From Anaerolineaceae bacterium (lineage in GTDB: Bacteria; Chloroflexota; Anaerolineae; Aggregatilineales; Phototrophicaceae), in assembly GCA_002699585.1 (NCBI GenBank), contig PABP01000038.1, forward strand, positions 806,001 to 870,000: a stretch of DNA of 64,000 nt, read 5' to 3'. Each line of letters starts with the position of its first letter. The first letter of the stretch is position 1. Shown here piece by piece: positions 36,877 through 45,063 of the stretch. The notes beneath the pieces are model-generated. The model searched no databases, had not been told where the DNA came from, and saw only the letters and a program-made list of their open reading frames with translations. The position numbers were made by a program, and so were the translations under genes.

Positions 36877-37788
36877 CTACAGCTTTTTGACCAATTTGCG
36901 CGCTTCGGCGATCAACTGCGGCGGCCACAGGAAATCTTTCCCGGCGAAGTCGGCATCTTTGTAGCGCCGATCCATTTCCAGTAGCACCTTCCAGAAAGGA
37001 ATGGCTTCTTCCTCATGGCCCAGCGCATGATGCGAAATCGCCATACCACCAAGCAGAATGCGCTCTGTCGGCATCAGTTCGATAGCCGTTTCGTAGTCCT
37101 TGAGGGCGTCTTCGTAGCGATCTTCCACAAAAGCGACCACAGCCCGGTTGTTATAGGCCCCGGCGTTGGTGTCTTCCAACTCAATCGCTTTGGTGAAGTC
37201 TTCCGTCGCCGCCGCCAGATTGTCCAGATAGAAGTGGGCTGCGCCCCGGCTGGTATAGACATCGCTGTCATCGCCCATCAACTCCAGTGCCCGATTATAG
37301 TCTTCGAGGGCATCAGCGTGGCGGTTCAAATCAGCATAGATGATGCCCCGACTGTAGATGGCATCGCCATTGTCCGGGTTGCGCGTCACCGCTTCGTCGA
37401 AGTCGGCCTGGGCTTTGGTCAGGTTACCCTTCTGCCGGAACAATTCGCCGCGTTCGAGGAAGGCATCAGCATGGTTGGGATCAAACTTGAGCGCCCGTTT
37501 GAAGTCGCTCATGGCTTCGCTGCCGTCGCCGCGCACCATATGCAGCCGCCCCCGGCTGACCAGATAATCCGGGTTTTGCTTATCCAGCCGAATGGCCATA
37601 TTCAGGTCACGCAGAGCCGATTTGATGTCTTCCAGTTCCAGGTAGGCTTCCCCACGCATATGAAAAGCCGCTGCCGCTTTGTTATCGGCTTCGATGAGGG
37701 CATCCAACTGGGCGATGGCCTCGTCATATTCGCCCTCTTCCATCAAAGCCTGGATGGGAGCCAATTGGGTTTCTTGTTCAGTCGTCAT
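36877..37788 (-). CDS. TPR protein 4 of 4
   Basis: 303 residues, about seven TPRs (AIAQLDALIEADNKAAAAFHMRG, AMSDFKRALKFDPNHADAFLERG, AQADFDEAVTRNPDNGDAIYSRG). The C-terminal segment (PFWKVLLEMDRRYKDADFAGK.FLWPPQLI) closely parallels the end of TPR 3 (KMWDMLTERNADYSDAQLAGEQFGWSDSLI). This shows that the two are paralogues in a common layout. It is first in the minus-strand run. Confidence 0.87.
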   Translation of the reverse strand: MTTEQETQLAPIQALMEEGEYDEAIAQLDALIEADNKAAAAFHMRGEAYLELEDIKSALRDLNMAIRLDKQNPDYLVSRGRLHMVRGDGSEAMSDFKRALKFDPNHADAFLERGELFRQKGNLTKAQADFDEAVTRNPDNGDAIYSRGIIYADLNRHADALEDYNRALELMGDDSDVYTSRGAAHFYLDNLAAATEDFTKAIELEDTNAGAYNNRAVVAFVEDRYEDALKDYETAIELMPTERILLGGMAISHHALGHEEEAIPFWKVLLEMDRRYKDADFAGKDFLWPPQLIAEARKLVKKL

Positions 37789-37867
37789 GTTTGCTTTCTT
37801 CTTCGTCTAAATCATGTGGATTCATGGAGTCAATATATGCTAGAAACAAACTATTATGTGTCACAAA

Positions 37868-37911
37868 ACCCCTATCCTCAATCCTTCGCCTGCGAGGTGG
37901 AAGGACGCCTT
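37868..37911. repeat. Dispersed repeat A, copy 1
   Basis: A 44-base element beginning acccctatcctcaatccttc and containing the hairpin TCCTTC...GAAGGA. It matches the copy at 43423-43466 with six differences by eye. Intergenic, between the TPR array and the MNT gene. Confidence 0.75.
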
Positions 37912-37959
37912 ATCTATCAATTTGGTTGTAGGCATAAAGGGATGGCTTCAAAAATATAT

Positions 37960-38283
37960 TCAAGCATAAAACTGAGTAAGCTCGCATTCATAAACCATCA
38001 CAGCCCGGTCGACCACATCCTGACGAAATTGCTCGCTCAACTCCTGTGACGTGCGCAAATCGACCTGACGACCAACAAGATCACACAATTCTTGTTGCAT
38101 CGTCAAAAGACCGAAGTAACCAACTCCGGCATCTGGCAACAGTTCAACCAACATATCCACATCACTATCCTGGGTGAAATCCTCACGCAAAACGGAGCCA
38201 AACAAGGCCAGTCGTTTAATGGGATGACGACCACAAAACGCGCGAATATCTTCAAGTGGCAGGTCAATTTGTGTCGTGAACAT
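37960..38283 (-). CDS. Minimal nucleotidyltransferase (MNT), orphan
   Basis: 107 residues. It has the MNT signature LFGSVLREDFTQDSDVDMLVE, with GS and two aspartates of the DxD type. In type VII toxin-antitoxin systems such proteins AMPylate or neutralise a HEPN ribonuclease coded next door. Here no HEPN gene (Rx4-6H motif) is seen on either side, so it is either an orphan, or the toxin is diverged or elsewhere. Confidence 0.85.
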   Translation of the reverse strand: MFTTQIDLPLEDIRAFCGRHPIKRLALFGSVLREDFTQDSDVDMLVELLPDAGVGYFGLLTMQQELCDLVGRQVDLRTSQELSEQFRQDVVDRAVMVYECELTQFYA

Positions 38284-38370
38284 GGTCCAGCCCTCTTGAT
38301 AACCAATGCCTTCATTATCAAGCAGCCTGGGATTTACGTCAACGATAGCCTGACAGCCTCATCTCAAACC

Positions 38371-38395
38371 CAAAAAGGCGACCGATTGGCCGCCC
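38371..38395 (-). terminator. Terminator after the first M3 peptidase gene
   Basis: On the minus strand, ggcggcc pairs with ggtcgcc (one G.T pair) around a four-base loop, followed by ttttt. Confidence 0.8.
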
Positions 38396-38418
38396 TTCAG
38401 GTGAAATTTGCTTATCTT

Positions 38419-40122
38419 CTAGACCGCTTCTAGTTCATTGATCGTTGATTCAAGCAGGTTGATGTAGGTGCGCAGCGTATCAGCATCGAAAGCCAATTTA
38501 GCCCCGGCAGTTTCATAAAGCTGCGGCAGCGTCACCGTGCCACCCAGCGCCAGCGCATCACGGTACTGGCTGAGGGCTGTCGCCTGATCTTTGAGCGCAT
38601 TGCCCCACACCTGGACCGCGCCCAACTGCGCCAGACCATATTCAATGTAGTAGAAGGGATAGCGGAAGATATGCAACTGCCGCCGCCAACGGTTGAGGAT
38701 GAAATCTTCGTAACCGCTATAGTCAATGCCTTTCATGAAGCGACCCCATAGTTCCAGCCATTTAGCATCGCAAGCAGCAGGGTCAGTGGCTTCGTCATGG
38801 TTGGCATAAATCCAGTGCTGGAACTCAACCACGACCGCCATATAAGGCCAGAACTTGACGATGCCCTGTAAATGGCCGATGCGGCTGCGCGCGGCTTCAG
38901 CATCGCTGTAGTAGCCGCCGTTTTCGGTCGTGATGTACGGCATGGCCAACAGTTCCATCGCCATTGATGCCACTTCGTTGAACTCCATTGGCGACCGCAT
39001 TTGCTGGGCATAGGGCAATTCATAACGGGCAAACCCATGAAACGCATGACCCGCTTCGTGCAGTAGCGTGCGAATATCACGGTCCACGCCAACCGCATTC
39101 TGGAAGATGAAAGGTCGCTCACTGATGGGGAAAGCCGTGCAATAGCCACCGGGTCCCTTGCCCTTGCGATTGCCCAGATCGAGCAATTTTTCCGAGCGCA
39201 TAGTGGCAAACTGGCCACCCAGTTCCGGGTCTACCTGCTTAAAGATGCCCTCTGTACGGCGCTCGAATTCATCAATTGAATCGAAGGGCTTCAATGGCTC
39301 GCGGTTCAGGGAATCGACATCGGTATCCCAGGGACGCAATGTTTCCAGGCCCAACTGCTGCTGCCGCTGCTCATGCTGGCGTTCCATCGCCGGCACAACC
39401 ACTTCTTCAATGGCGGCGGTGAACTGTAAAACCTGCTCCGGCGTATAGTCAAAGCGGCCCTTATCCTGCCAGATGTAATCACGATAGTTATCGTAGCCGG
39501 CATTCTTGGCGATCTGCTTGCGCAGGTCCATGAACTGCCGCCACAGATCGTTCTGGGCCTCACGATCTTCCCGCATCCGTTCCTGAATCAGCTTCCATGC
39601 GGCTTCACGACGATCCCGGTTTGTTTCCAAAAAGACGGGTGACATCTGCGAGATGGTCTTTTCTTCGCCATCCCACTCGACCGTCTGTGCACCGACGATC
39701 TTGTTATAAGCCATGCCCAGGTCGCTTTCCTGCACGAACAGCGGCAGGTTTTCTTCGCGGAACAGCTCGATTTCCGCACGAATGAGGCGCATAGGGATTT
39801 CCATGCCTTCCGGCACAATACCCGTTTCGACCAGCTTCTTGTTGAGCAGGAAGCTCTGTTCCTGCACCTTGGGGAAAACAGTCGACATGAACGTTTTGTA
39901 AAGCTCGGACGCTTCATCATCGGTGGTATCGACCGTTGTGGCCACACGCAGACGACTGGCAACTTCCATCACCAACTTAGAGAAGGCCGTCCAGTCTTTT
40001 AGCCACTGCTCGATGGTTTCGGCATTCAGGTCGCGGGACTGCAGGGCTTCGTAGTAAGGCGCGAAGTCGTCCCACTGCCAGCTTAACGCCGCGTCAAGCT
40101 GGCTCTTTAGATTATCAAACAT
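38419..40122 (-). CDS. M3-family oligoendopeptidase F-like, copy 1
   Basis: 567 residues, cytosolic. The zinc site is His355, Glu356 and His359 in LLHEAGHAFHGF, with the third ligand Glu383 in FNEVASMAMELL. These are the M3 family motifs. Enzymes of this family hydrolyse short peptides in the cytosol. It ends the minus-strand unit pepF-like 2, DUF3052, pepF-like 1, and shares length and segment order with the copy at 40595. Confidence 0.92.
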   Translation of the reverse strand: MFDNLKSQLDAALSWQWDDFAPYYEALQSRDLNAETIEQWLKDWTAFSKLVMEVASRLRVATTVDTTDDEASELYKTFMSTVFPKVQEQSFLLNKKLVETGIVPEGMEIPMRLIRAEIELFREENLPLFVQESDLGMAYNKIVGAQTVEWDGEEKTISQMSPVFLETNRDRREAAWKLIQERMREDREAQNDLWRQFMDLRKQIAKNAGYDNYRDYIWQDKGRFDYTPEQVLQFTAAIEEVVVPAMERQHEQRQQQLGLETLRPWDTDVDSLNREPLKPFDSIDEFERRTEGIFKQVDPELGGQFATMRSEKLLDLGNRKGKGPGGYCTAFPISERPFIFQNAVGVDRDIRTLLHEAGHAFHGFARYELPYAQQMRSPMEFNEVASMAMELLAMPYITTENGGYYSDAEAARSRIGHLQGIVKFWPYMAVVVEFQHWIYANHDEATDPAACDAKWLELWGRFMKGIDYSGYEDFILNRWRRQLHIFRYPFYYIEYGLAQLGAVQVWGNALKDQATALSQYRDALALGGTVTLPQLYETAGAKLAFDADTLRTYINLLESTINELEAV

Positions 40123-40165
40123 ATGATTTCCTATTTCCTTGTTGATATAACCACGTCCGCCTCAA

Positions 40166-40585
40166 TCAACGGTCGCTTTTACGATAGACGAACTTGTGCC
40201 CGGACCAAACGGCATCGACCGCTGCCACCTTCACATCTACCAGACCTGCTTCCAGGCCAACTTCACGAACATCATTTCCGGTGATGTCCGTCGGCACTTT
40301 GCTGGCCTTTTTGGGCCAGCTTATCCACACCATGCCATGTTTAGCGATAGCCGCAGCAAGTTTGGCAAATTCAGCAGCCAATTGTTCGCGCTCGACATAA
40401 AATGCGTGGACAAAATCCAGTTGTTCCGCTTCCAGACTGAGAAACTCCACACCATCCGGTAAAGGACCGAGCAGGTCAAGGTAGTGGTCCGGCGCATGCA
40501 CAAACGCCACTCGATTCCCCGGCTTGATGCCGAGTTTCTTAATCAAGGGCGTACCCGAATATCCTGCCGACTGACTTTGACTCAT
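40166..40585 (-). CDS. DUF3052-family protein
   Basis: 139 residues. It begins YSGTPLIKKLGIKPGNRVAFVHAP and has VWISWPKKASKVPTDITGNDVREVGLEAGLVDVKVAAVDAVWSG, the DUF3052 layout. The fold resembles a Rossmann-like methyltransferase without an obvious SAM site. No activity has been shown for the family as far as I know. It lies between two M3 peptidase genes, 43 bases before the downstream one and only nine bases after the upstream one. Confidence 0.82.
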   Translation of the reverse strand: MSQSQSAGYSGTPLIKKLGIKPGNRVAFVHAPDHYLDLLGPLPDGVEFLSLEAEQLDFVHAFYVEREQLAAEFAKLAAAIAKHGMVWISWPKKASKVPTDITGNDVREVGLEAGLVDVKVAAVDAVWSGHKFVYRKSDR

Positions 40586-40594
40586 ATGATTGAC

Positions 40595-42298
40595 CTACGA
40601 CACCGGGTCCAATTCGTTGATGGTCGATTCCATCAGGTCGATGGCCGTTTGCATGGTCTCCACATCGAAGGCCAGCTTGGCCCCTGCCGCTGCGAACAGA
40701 TCCGGCAGCTTGGCGGTGCCACCCAGCGAGAGCGCCTTGCGATAGTTGGCCAGTGCCCCGGCCTGATCGCTGAGGGAGTTGCCCCACACCTGGACTGCGC
40801 CCAACTGCGCTAGACCATATTCGATGTAGTAGAACGGCAGTTGGAAAATATGCAATTTACGCTGCCATCCGGTGGCGATCCAATCTTCCAGACCGCTGTA
40901 ATCGACGCCCTGCTTGTAGGTGTGCCACAGTTCGGTCCATTTGGCATCACAGTTGGCCGGGTCGAGAGCGGCATCGCCGCTGGTATAGACCCAATGCTGG
41001 AAAGCATCGACCACCGCCATATACGGCCAGAAGACAATGCTGCCTTCCAGATGCTCGACACGAGCGCGGGCCGCTTCTTCTTCGCTGTAGAACCCACCCT
41101 TATCGCTGGTCAGATAGGGAGCCGCCAGCAGTTCCATCGACATAGACGCCACTTCGGCAAATTCCATCGGCACATCTTCCTGATGCTGATAGGGCAAATG
41201 CGCTGATTCAAATACATGGAAAGCATGTCCGGCTTCGTGCAGCGTCGTCTGGACATCATCGTGGATGCCGACCGCGTTCTGGAAGATAAACGGCTTGTGA
41301 ATGTTGGGATAAGAGGTGCAGTAACCACCGGGGGCCTTGCCCTTGCGGTTTTCCAGATCCAGCAAATTGCCATCGCGCATTTCTTGGAAGTAGCCGCCCA
41401 GTTCCGGGTCCACCTGGTTGAAAATACGCGCTGCGCCTGCGGCCAGTTCTTCGCCTGTGCTGAAGGGAGCCAGAGGGTCGCGGCCTTCAGGGTCAACCAT
41501 CAAGTCCCATTGTTTGAGCACGTCCAGGCCCATGCGCTGGCGGCGACGTTCGTTGATGCGTTCCACTGCCGGGACGACCACTTCAGCGATGGTTTCCTGC
41601 AAGCGTAGGGCATCGTCTGGCGTATAGTCGAAGCGACCCAGTCGCTGCCACTGGAACTCTAAGAAGTTATCGAAGCCCGCATTGGCCGCCATCTGGTGAC
41701 GCAGCTTGAGCATCTTGACCCACAGATCGTTGAGCGTCTCGCGATCTTGCAAGCGGCGCTCCATAATCAATCGGAAAGCTTTTTCGCGCTTGTCGCGGTC
41801 GGTGCTCATGAAGACCGGGGCCATCTGCGAAAGCGTCTTTTCCTCGCCTTCCCATTCGATGGTCTGCGCGCCAGCGATTTTGTCGTATTCATTGCCGAGC
41901 TTGGTCAGTTCGGTGATAAGGGGGATATTTTCTTCACGGAACAGTTCGACGCTCTTGCGGATGCCACGCAGCGGAACCGTCAGTTCTTCTGGTTCCAGGC
42001 CACTGTCGAGCAGCTTACGATTGAGCTGGTCATCGACAACCTGCATATGCGGCATCACGCCTTCGATAAAGGCATTAAAGCGGTTTTCAGCGGCTTCGTC
42101 GGTCGTATCGACGCTGAGCGCCACGTACAGCCGCGAATACACTTCGTACAGCAAACGAGCAAACTTGGTCCAATCCGCCAGCCATGCGTCAATCGTATCC
42201 GCATTGACATCCTGGTCGAGCAGAGCCTGGGTATAGGGTTCGTATTGTTCCCAACCCCATTCGAGCATATCTAGCGCACTAGATGGTAAGGCGTCCAT
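40595..42298 (-). CDS. M3-family oligoendopeptidase F-like, copy 2
   Basis: 567 residues, the same length as copy 1. The zinc site is His354, Glu355 and His358 in TLHEAGHAFHVF, with Glu382 in FAEVASMSMELL. Similarity to copy 1 runs from end to end (e.g. NRKGKAPGGYCTSYP against NRKGKGPGGYCTAFP). It is first of three minus-strand genes. The two paralogues probably differ in peptide preference. Confidence 0.92.
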   Translation of the reverse strand: MDALPSSALDMLEWGWEQYEPYTQALLDQDVNADTIDAWLADWTKFARLLYEVYSRLYVALSVDTTDEAAENRFNAFIEGVMPHMQVVDDQLNRKLLDSGLEPEELTVPLRGIRKSVELFREENIPLITELTKLGNEYDKIAGAQTIEWEGEEKTLSQMAPVFMSTDRDKREKAFRLIMERRLQDRETLNDLWVKMLKLRHQMAANAGFDNFLEFQWQRLGRFDYTPDDALRLQETIAEVVVPAVERINERRRQRMGLDVLKQWDLMVDPEGRDPLAPFSTGEELAAGAARIFNQVDPELGGYFQEMRDGNLLDLENRKGKAPGGYCTSYPNIHKPFIFQNAVGIHDDVQTTLHEAGHAFHVFESAHLPYQHQEDVPMEFAEVASMSMELLAAPYLTSDKGGFYSEEEAARARVEHLEGSIVFWPYMAVVDAFQHWVYTSGDAALDPANCDAKWTELWHTYKQGVDYSGLEDWIATGWQRKLHIFQLPFYYIEYGLAQLGAVQVWGNSLSDQAGALANYRKALSLGGTAKLPDLFAAAGAKLAFDVETMQTAIDLMESTINELDPVS

Positions 42299-42502
42299 AG
42301 CACTTCCTTTAGCTTTTATCGGAAAAAGAACGAAAACATATCAATACTGACAAACGGCACATATAGGCCGTGACGATCCATTTAAATCCATATGAATGAT
42401 GGAAGTTAGTGTAAACGAGCCATCTCCTTTTTTCCACCAGTTTGGTTATAATGCCACATAGCTACAATGCCTCGGACCAACTACGCCAGGGAGCAGGCCG
42501 TC

Positions 42503-43384
42503 ATGCCGCGCCAATACACGCGCCATTTTCATGTGCGCCACTACGAATGCGATCCATACAACCACCTCAACAACGTCAATTATGTGCGCTATATGCAAGA
42601 AGCCGCGCTGGATGCCTCCGCAGATGTCGGCTGGCCAACGCAGCGCTACATGGAAAGTGGCTGTGGCTGGTTCGTGCGAGAAACAGAAATTGAGTATCTG
42701 CGGCCCATCGGCCAGGGACAGACGGTGGGCGTCACCACCTGGATGGAAGACGTGCGCCGCGTACGATCACAACGGCGTTATGAGTTCAAAGTGGAGGGTT
42801 CAGACGACCTGGCAGCGCGTGCCAACACGGAATGGGTGTATCTCGATATGGAAAAACAGATGCCGCTGCCCGTGCCGGATGACATCATCCAGGCTTATAT
42901 GCCGGAAGGCGCGCCGGGGGCATCACGCCAGCGCAACCACTTTCCTAAACTGCCGGAGCAACCCAAAGACGTTTATACAGCCCGACATCATGTCGCATGG
43001 CGCGATCTGGATATGATGGGCCACATGAACAACGCCAACTATTTGGAATATTTCGAGGATGCCACATCCCAGGCGGGCAACAAGTACGGTTGGCCCGTGA
43101 CGAGATTGCTAAAAATGGGCCGCGCGATGGTCCTGCGCAAGATGCACGTCCAGTACTTACAACCCGCCCTCATCAACGACGAGATCGAAGTGACGACTTG
43201 GTTCAGCCATGCCGAGCATATCCGGGCGCGGCGGCACTTCACCATGCACCGCATCAGCGATCACGCCTTACTCGCTCAGGCGACCAGCCTGTGGGTCAGC
43301 TTTGACTTGAATGCACAGCGCCCCATCGCCATGCCCGATGGCTATGTCGAGGACTTCGCGGCCAATGGCTCGCCTGAGAGCTAG
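42503..43384 (+). CDS. Double-hotdog acyl-CoA thioesterase-like protein
   Basis: 293 residues from the ATG at 42503, which has agggag nine bases upstream. An ATG at 42467 is too close to a TATAAT (42447-42452) to have a ribosome site. Two 4HBT hotdog domains each carry the family signature: YECDPYNHLNNVNYVRYMQEA and WRDLDMMGHMNNANYLEYFEDA, the latter with the catalytic Asp of the 4-hydroxybenzoyl-CoA thioesterase type. It probably hydrolyses acyl-CoA or acyl-ACP. The duplication makes an internal dimer. The substrate chain is unknown. Confidence 0.88.
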   Translation: MPRQYTRHFHVRHYECDPYNHLNNVNYVRYMQEAALDASADVGWPTQRYMESGCGWFVRETEIEYLRPIGQGQTVGVTTWMEDVRRVRSQRRYEFKVEGSDDLAARANTEWVYLDMEKQMPLPVPDDIIQAYMPEGAPGASRQRNHFPKLPEQPKDVYTARHHVAWRDLDMMGHMNNANYLEYFEDATSQAGNKYGWPVTRLLKMGRAMVLRKMHVQYLQPALINDEIEVTTWFSHAEHIRARRHFTMHRISDHALLAQATSLWVSFDLNAQRPIAMPDGYVEDFAANGSPES

Positions 43385-43422
43385 TGTGTCCCTAAAATAG
43401 AGGCGTCTTTCCCATCTGCCAG

Positions 43423-43520
43423 ACCCCTATCCTCAGTCCTTCCCCCATGAGGTGGAAGGATGCCTTTCTAAGCCTCTTGGCAGCAGGCAAAAGTCCCCTC
43501 ACATCATGGGGAGGGGATTT
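43423..43520. repeat. Composite dispersed repeat (A copy 2 plus B copy 1)
   Basis: 43423-43466 matches repeat A at 37868. 43494-43520 (tcccctcacatcatggggag...) matches 47624-47650 with one difference. Both parts form hairpins. The remaining DNA between 43385 and 43617 shows no gene. Confidence 0.75.
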
Positions 43521-43617
43521 AGGGGTGGGGTTTTACTGAAAAAAGCGGAACTGATTCCTCAGCCTTTTTCGATTCCATCATTCAGTCATCTCAAGGTATT
43601 GTTCCGGCTATTTTTAT

Positions 43618-45009
43618 CTAGCCAACAATCTGCTTGAGCAGTGTCGCCAGTCGTTCTTCCAGATGCCAGATTTTGCTATAAGTCAGCAGAGGGTCGTACT
43701 CAGCGAACATAGGAGCAACTTGTCCCTCTTCGCCTATAAGAATGACCGGGCGATCAGCACCCCAGGCCAAACCCAGCCCCAGGGCAATGCTGTGGTCATA
43801 TTGGCTGACATCGGCAATGACGACCTGCGCCTGCTGGATTTGCTGGCGCAGCACATCGCGTTCCAGCGGCAAACTGGTATCGATGCTGAACGTCTCGCAT
43901 AACAGGCCGTAAGCATGGGTCGGGCGCTGGATGCCATAATAGAAAATATCGCTGTAGGCATCACTGGCCGGAACAATGGCCACCGCATAGGGCTTCACAT
44001 CGGATACGCTGTCAACAGCATCTTGCAGCCCGTCATCCGCCGCATTCAGAATCAGGTCATAAACACCCGGTTCACCATCTATGGGCTGGGCGGTACTGCT
44101 CTCGTTCAAATAAGGCATCATGGTTTCCAGCAATTGCTGATAGCGCGCTTCATGTTTTTCCACGATGGTGATCGACTGCAAACCCTGTGGGAACAACCCA
44201 GATTGCAGGCCATCCAGCAGGCCACCAAACTGGGCCAGCACCGCTTCGCTGATGTCCAGGCCAATACCGGGGCCATGTACCGTCATGGCGACATGCTGTA
44301 TTGCAGGCGCGGCTTCAGCCAGTTTCGCCAGAATCAGCTCACCAAACTGCCGTATTTCGCCGTACTTGAGTTTGAAAATATTGGGCATACTAAGGTACAT
44401 CACATGCGGCGCGGCCAACGCCCCTACTGTTTCGCCATAATAATACCTACCGCGCTCATGCAGTCCGCGCGTTTCTACAGGAACACCTGCCTTGTCCAGC
44501 AAGCGCCCTACATAACGATCTGCCCCATGGAAACCGCGCGCATACTTAAAAACGGCCACATCTGCCGCCTGCTGCGCGATGTCGCCTTGCACTATCGAAA
44601 AGCGAATGGCGTCCTGGGTTTTCTGTGAGCCATAAGCCCGCTGCAAACTACGGATCAGATCGGGTTCCAACTGGGCATTGAGGCCCGCACGCATATCCTC
44701 AAACTGAATTTCCGCCAACCGCGACCACATATCCCCCCGATACAGCACCGGGAAAATGGGCTTGTCGTGCTGCTCCGCCAGCAGGATTTCGCGCCGTACC
44801 CACTTGGACTCCTGGCTTTCCGGCGACATGATGACGACAAAGGCATTGCAGGTCGTCACGCCCTGCTCGATCTCATCCCACCAATCGACGCCCGGTTGCA
44901 GCCGCCTTTGATCCAGCCAGACGCGAAAGCCCTGGTTATTCAATAACGCCTGTAGATAGCGTGCAAAATCAGCGTCTTCGCTGCTGTAGCTAATGAAGAT
45001 ATGGGCCAT
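43618..45009 (-). CDS. TIR / macro-like / nucleoside-deoxyribosyltransferase-like protein
   Basis: 463 residues, cytosolic. Residues 1-125 are TIR: AHIFISYSSEDADFARYL, FRVWLDQRRLQPG and SKWVRREI, with Glu74 in the NADase position. From about 134 to 305 is a domain beginning IRFSIVQGDIAQQAADVAVFKY, with TVHGPGIGLD at 243-252. It resembles a macro or M17-N-type Rossmann domain that binds ADP-ribose-like ligands. Residues about 310-460 resemble the NDT/TIR-like fold, with VVIADVSQYDHSIALGLGLAWGADRPVILIGEEG. No neighbouring toxin or antitoxin is seen. Known architectures (e.g. Thoeris components) pair TIR with macro or SLOG sensors in separate proteins, so having all three in one chain is unusual. 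The domain calls for parts two and three are by pattern only. Confidence 0.72.
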   Translation of the reverse strand: MAHIFISYSSEDADFARYLQALLNNQGFRVWLDQRRLQPGVDWWDEIEQGVTTCNAFVVIMSPESQESKWVRREILLAEQHDKPIFPVLYRGDMWSRLAEIQFEDMRAGLNAQLEPDLIRSLQRAYGSQKTQDAIRFSIVQGDIAQQAADVAVFKYARGFHGADRYVGRLLDKAGVPVETRGLHERGRYYYGETVGALAAPHVMYLSMPNIFKLKYGEIRQFGELILAKLAEAAPAIQHVAMTVHGPGIGLDISEAVLAQFGGLLDGLQSGLFPQGLQSITIVEKHEARYQQLLETMMPYLNESSTAQPIDGEPGVYDLILNAADDGLQDAVDSVSDVKPYAVAIVPASDAYSDIFYYGIQRPTHAYGLLCETFSIDTSLPLERDVLRQQIQQAQVVIADVSQYDHSIALGLGLAWGADRPVILIGEEGQVAPMFAEYDPLLTYSKIWHLEERLATLLKQIVG

Positions 45010-45063
45010 TGCGCGGACTCCATCGTAATCGGCGAAAGTCCCTGCATTCTACTGCGATGCGGC

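Noticed and set aside
37015-38049. 344-residue plus-strand frame opposite TPR protein 4
   Set aside because: Same reason; it also runs through an intergenic repeat and into the MNT gene.
43618-45009. CRISPR-linked or Thoeris system around the second TIR gene
   Set aside because: No ThsA-like neighbour, repeats or Cas genes are seen; only the single multidomain protein remains as a candidate.
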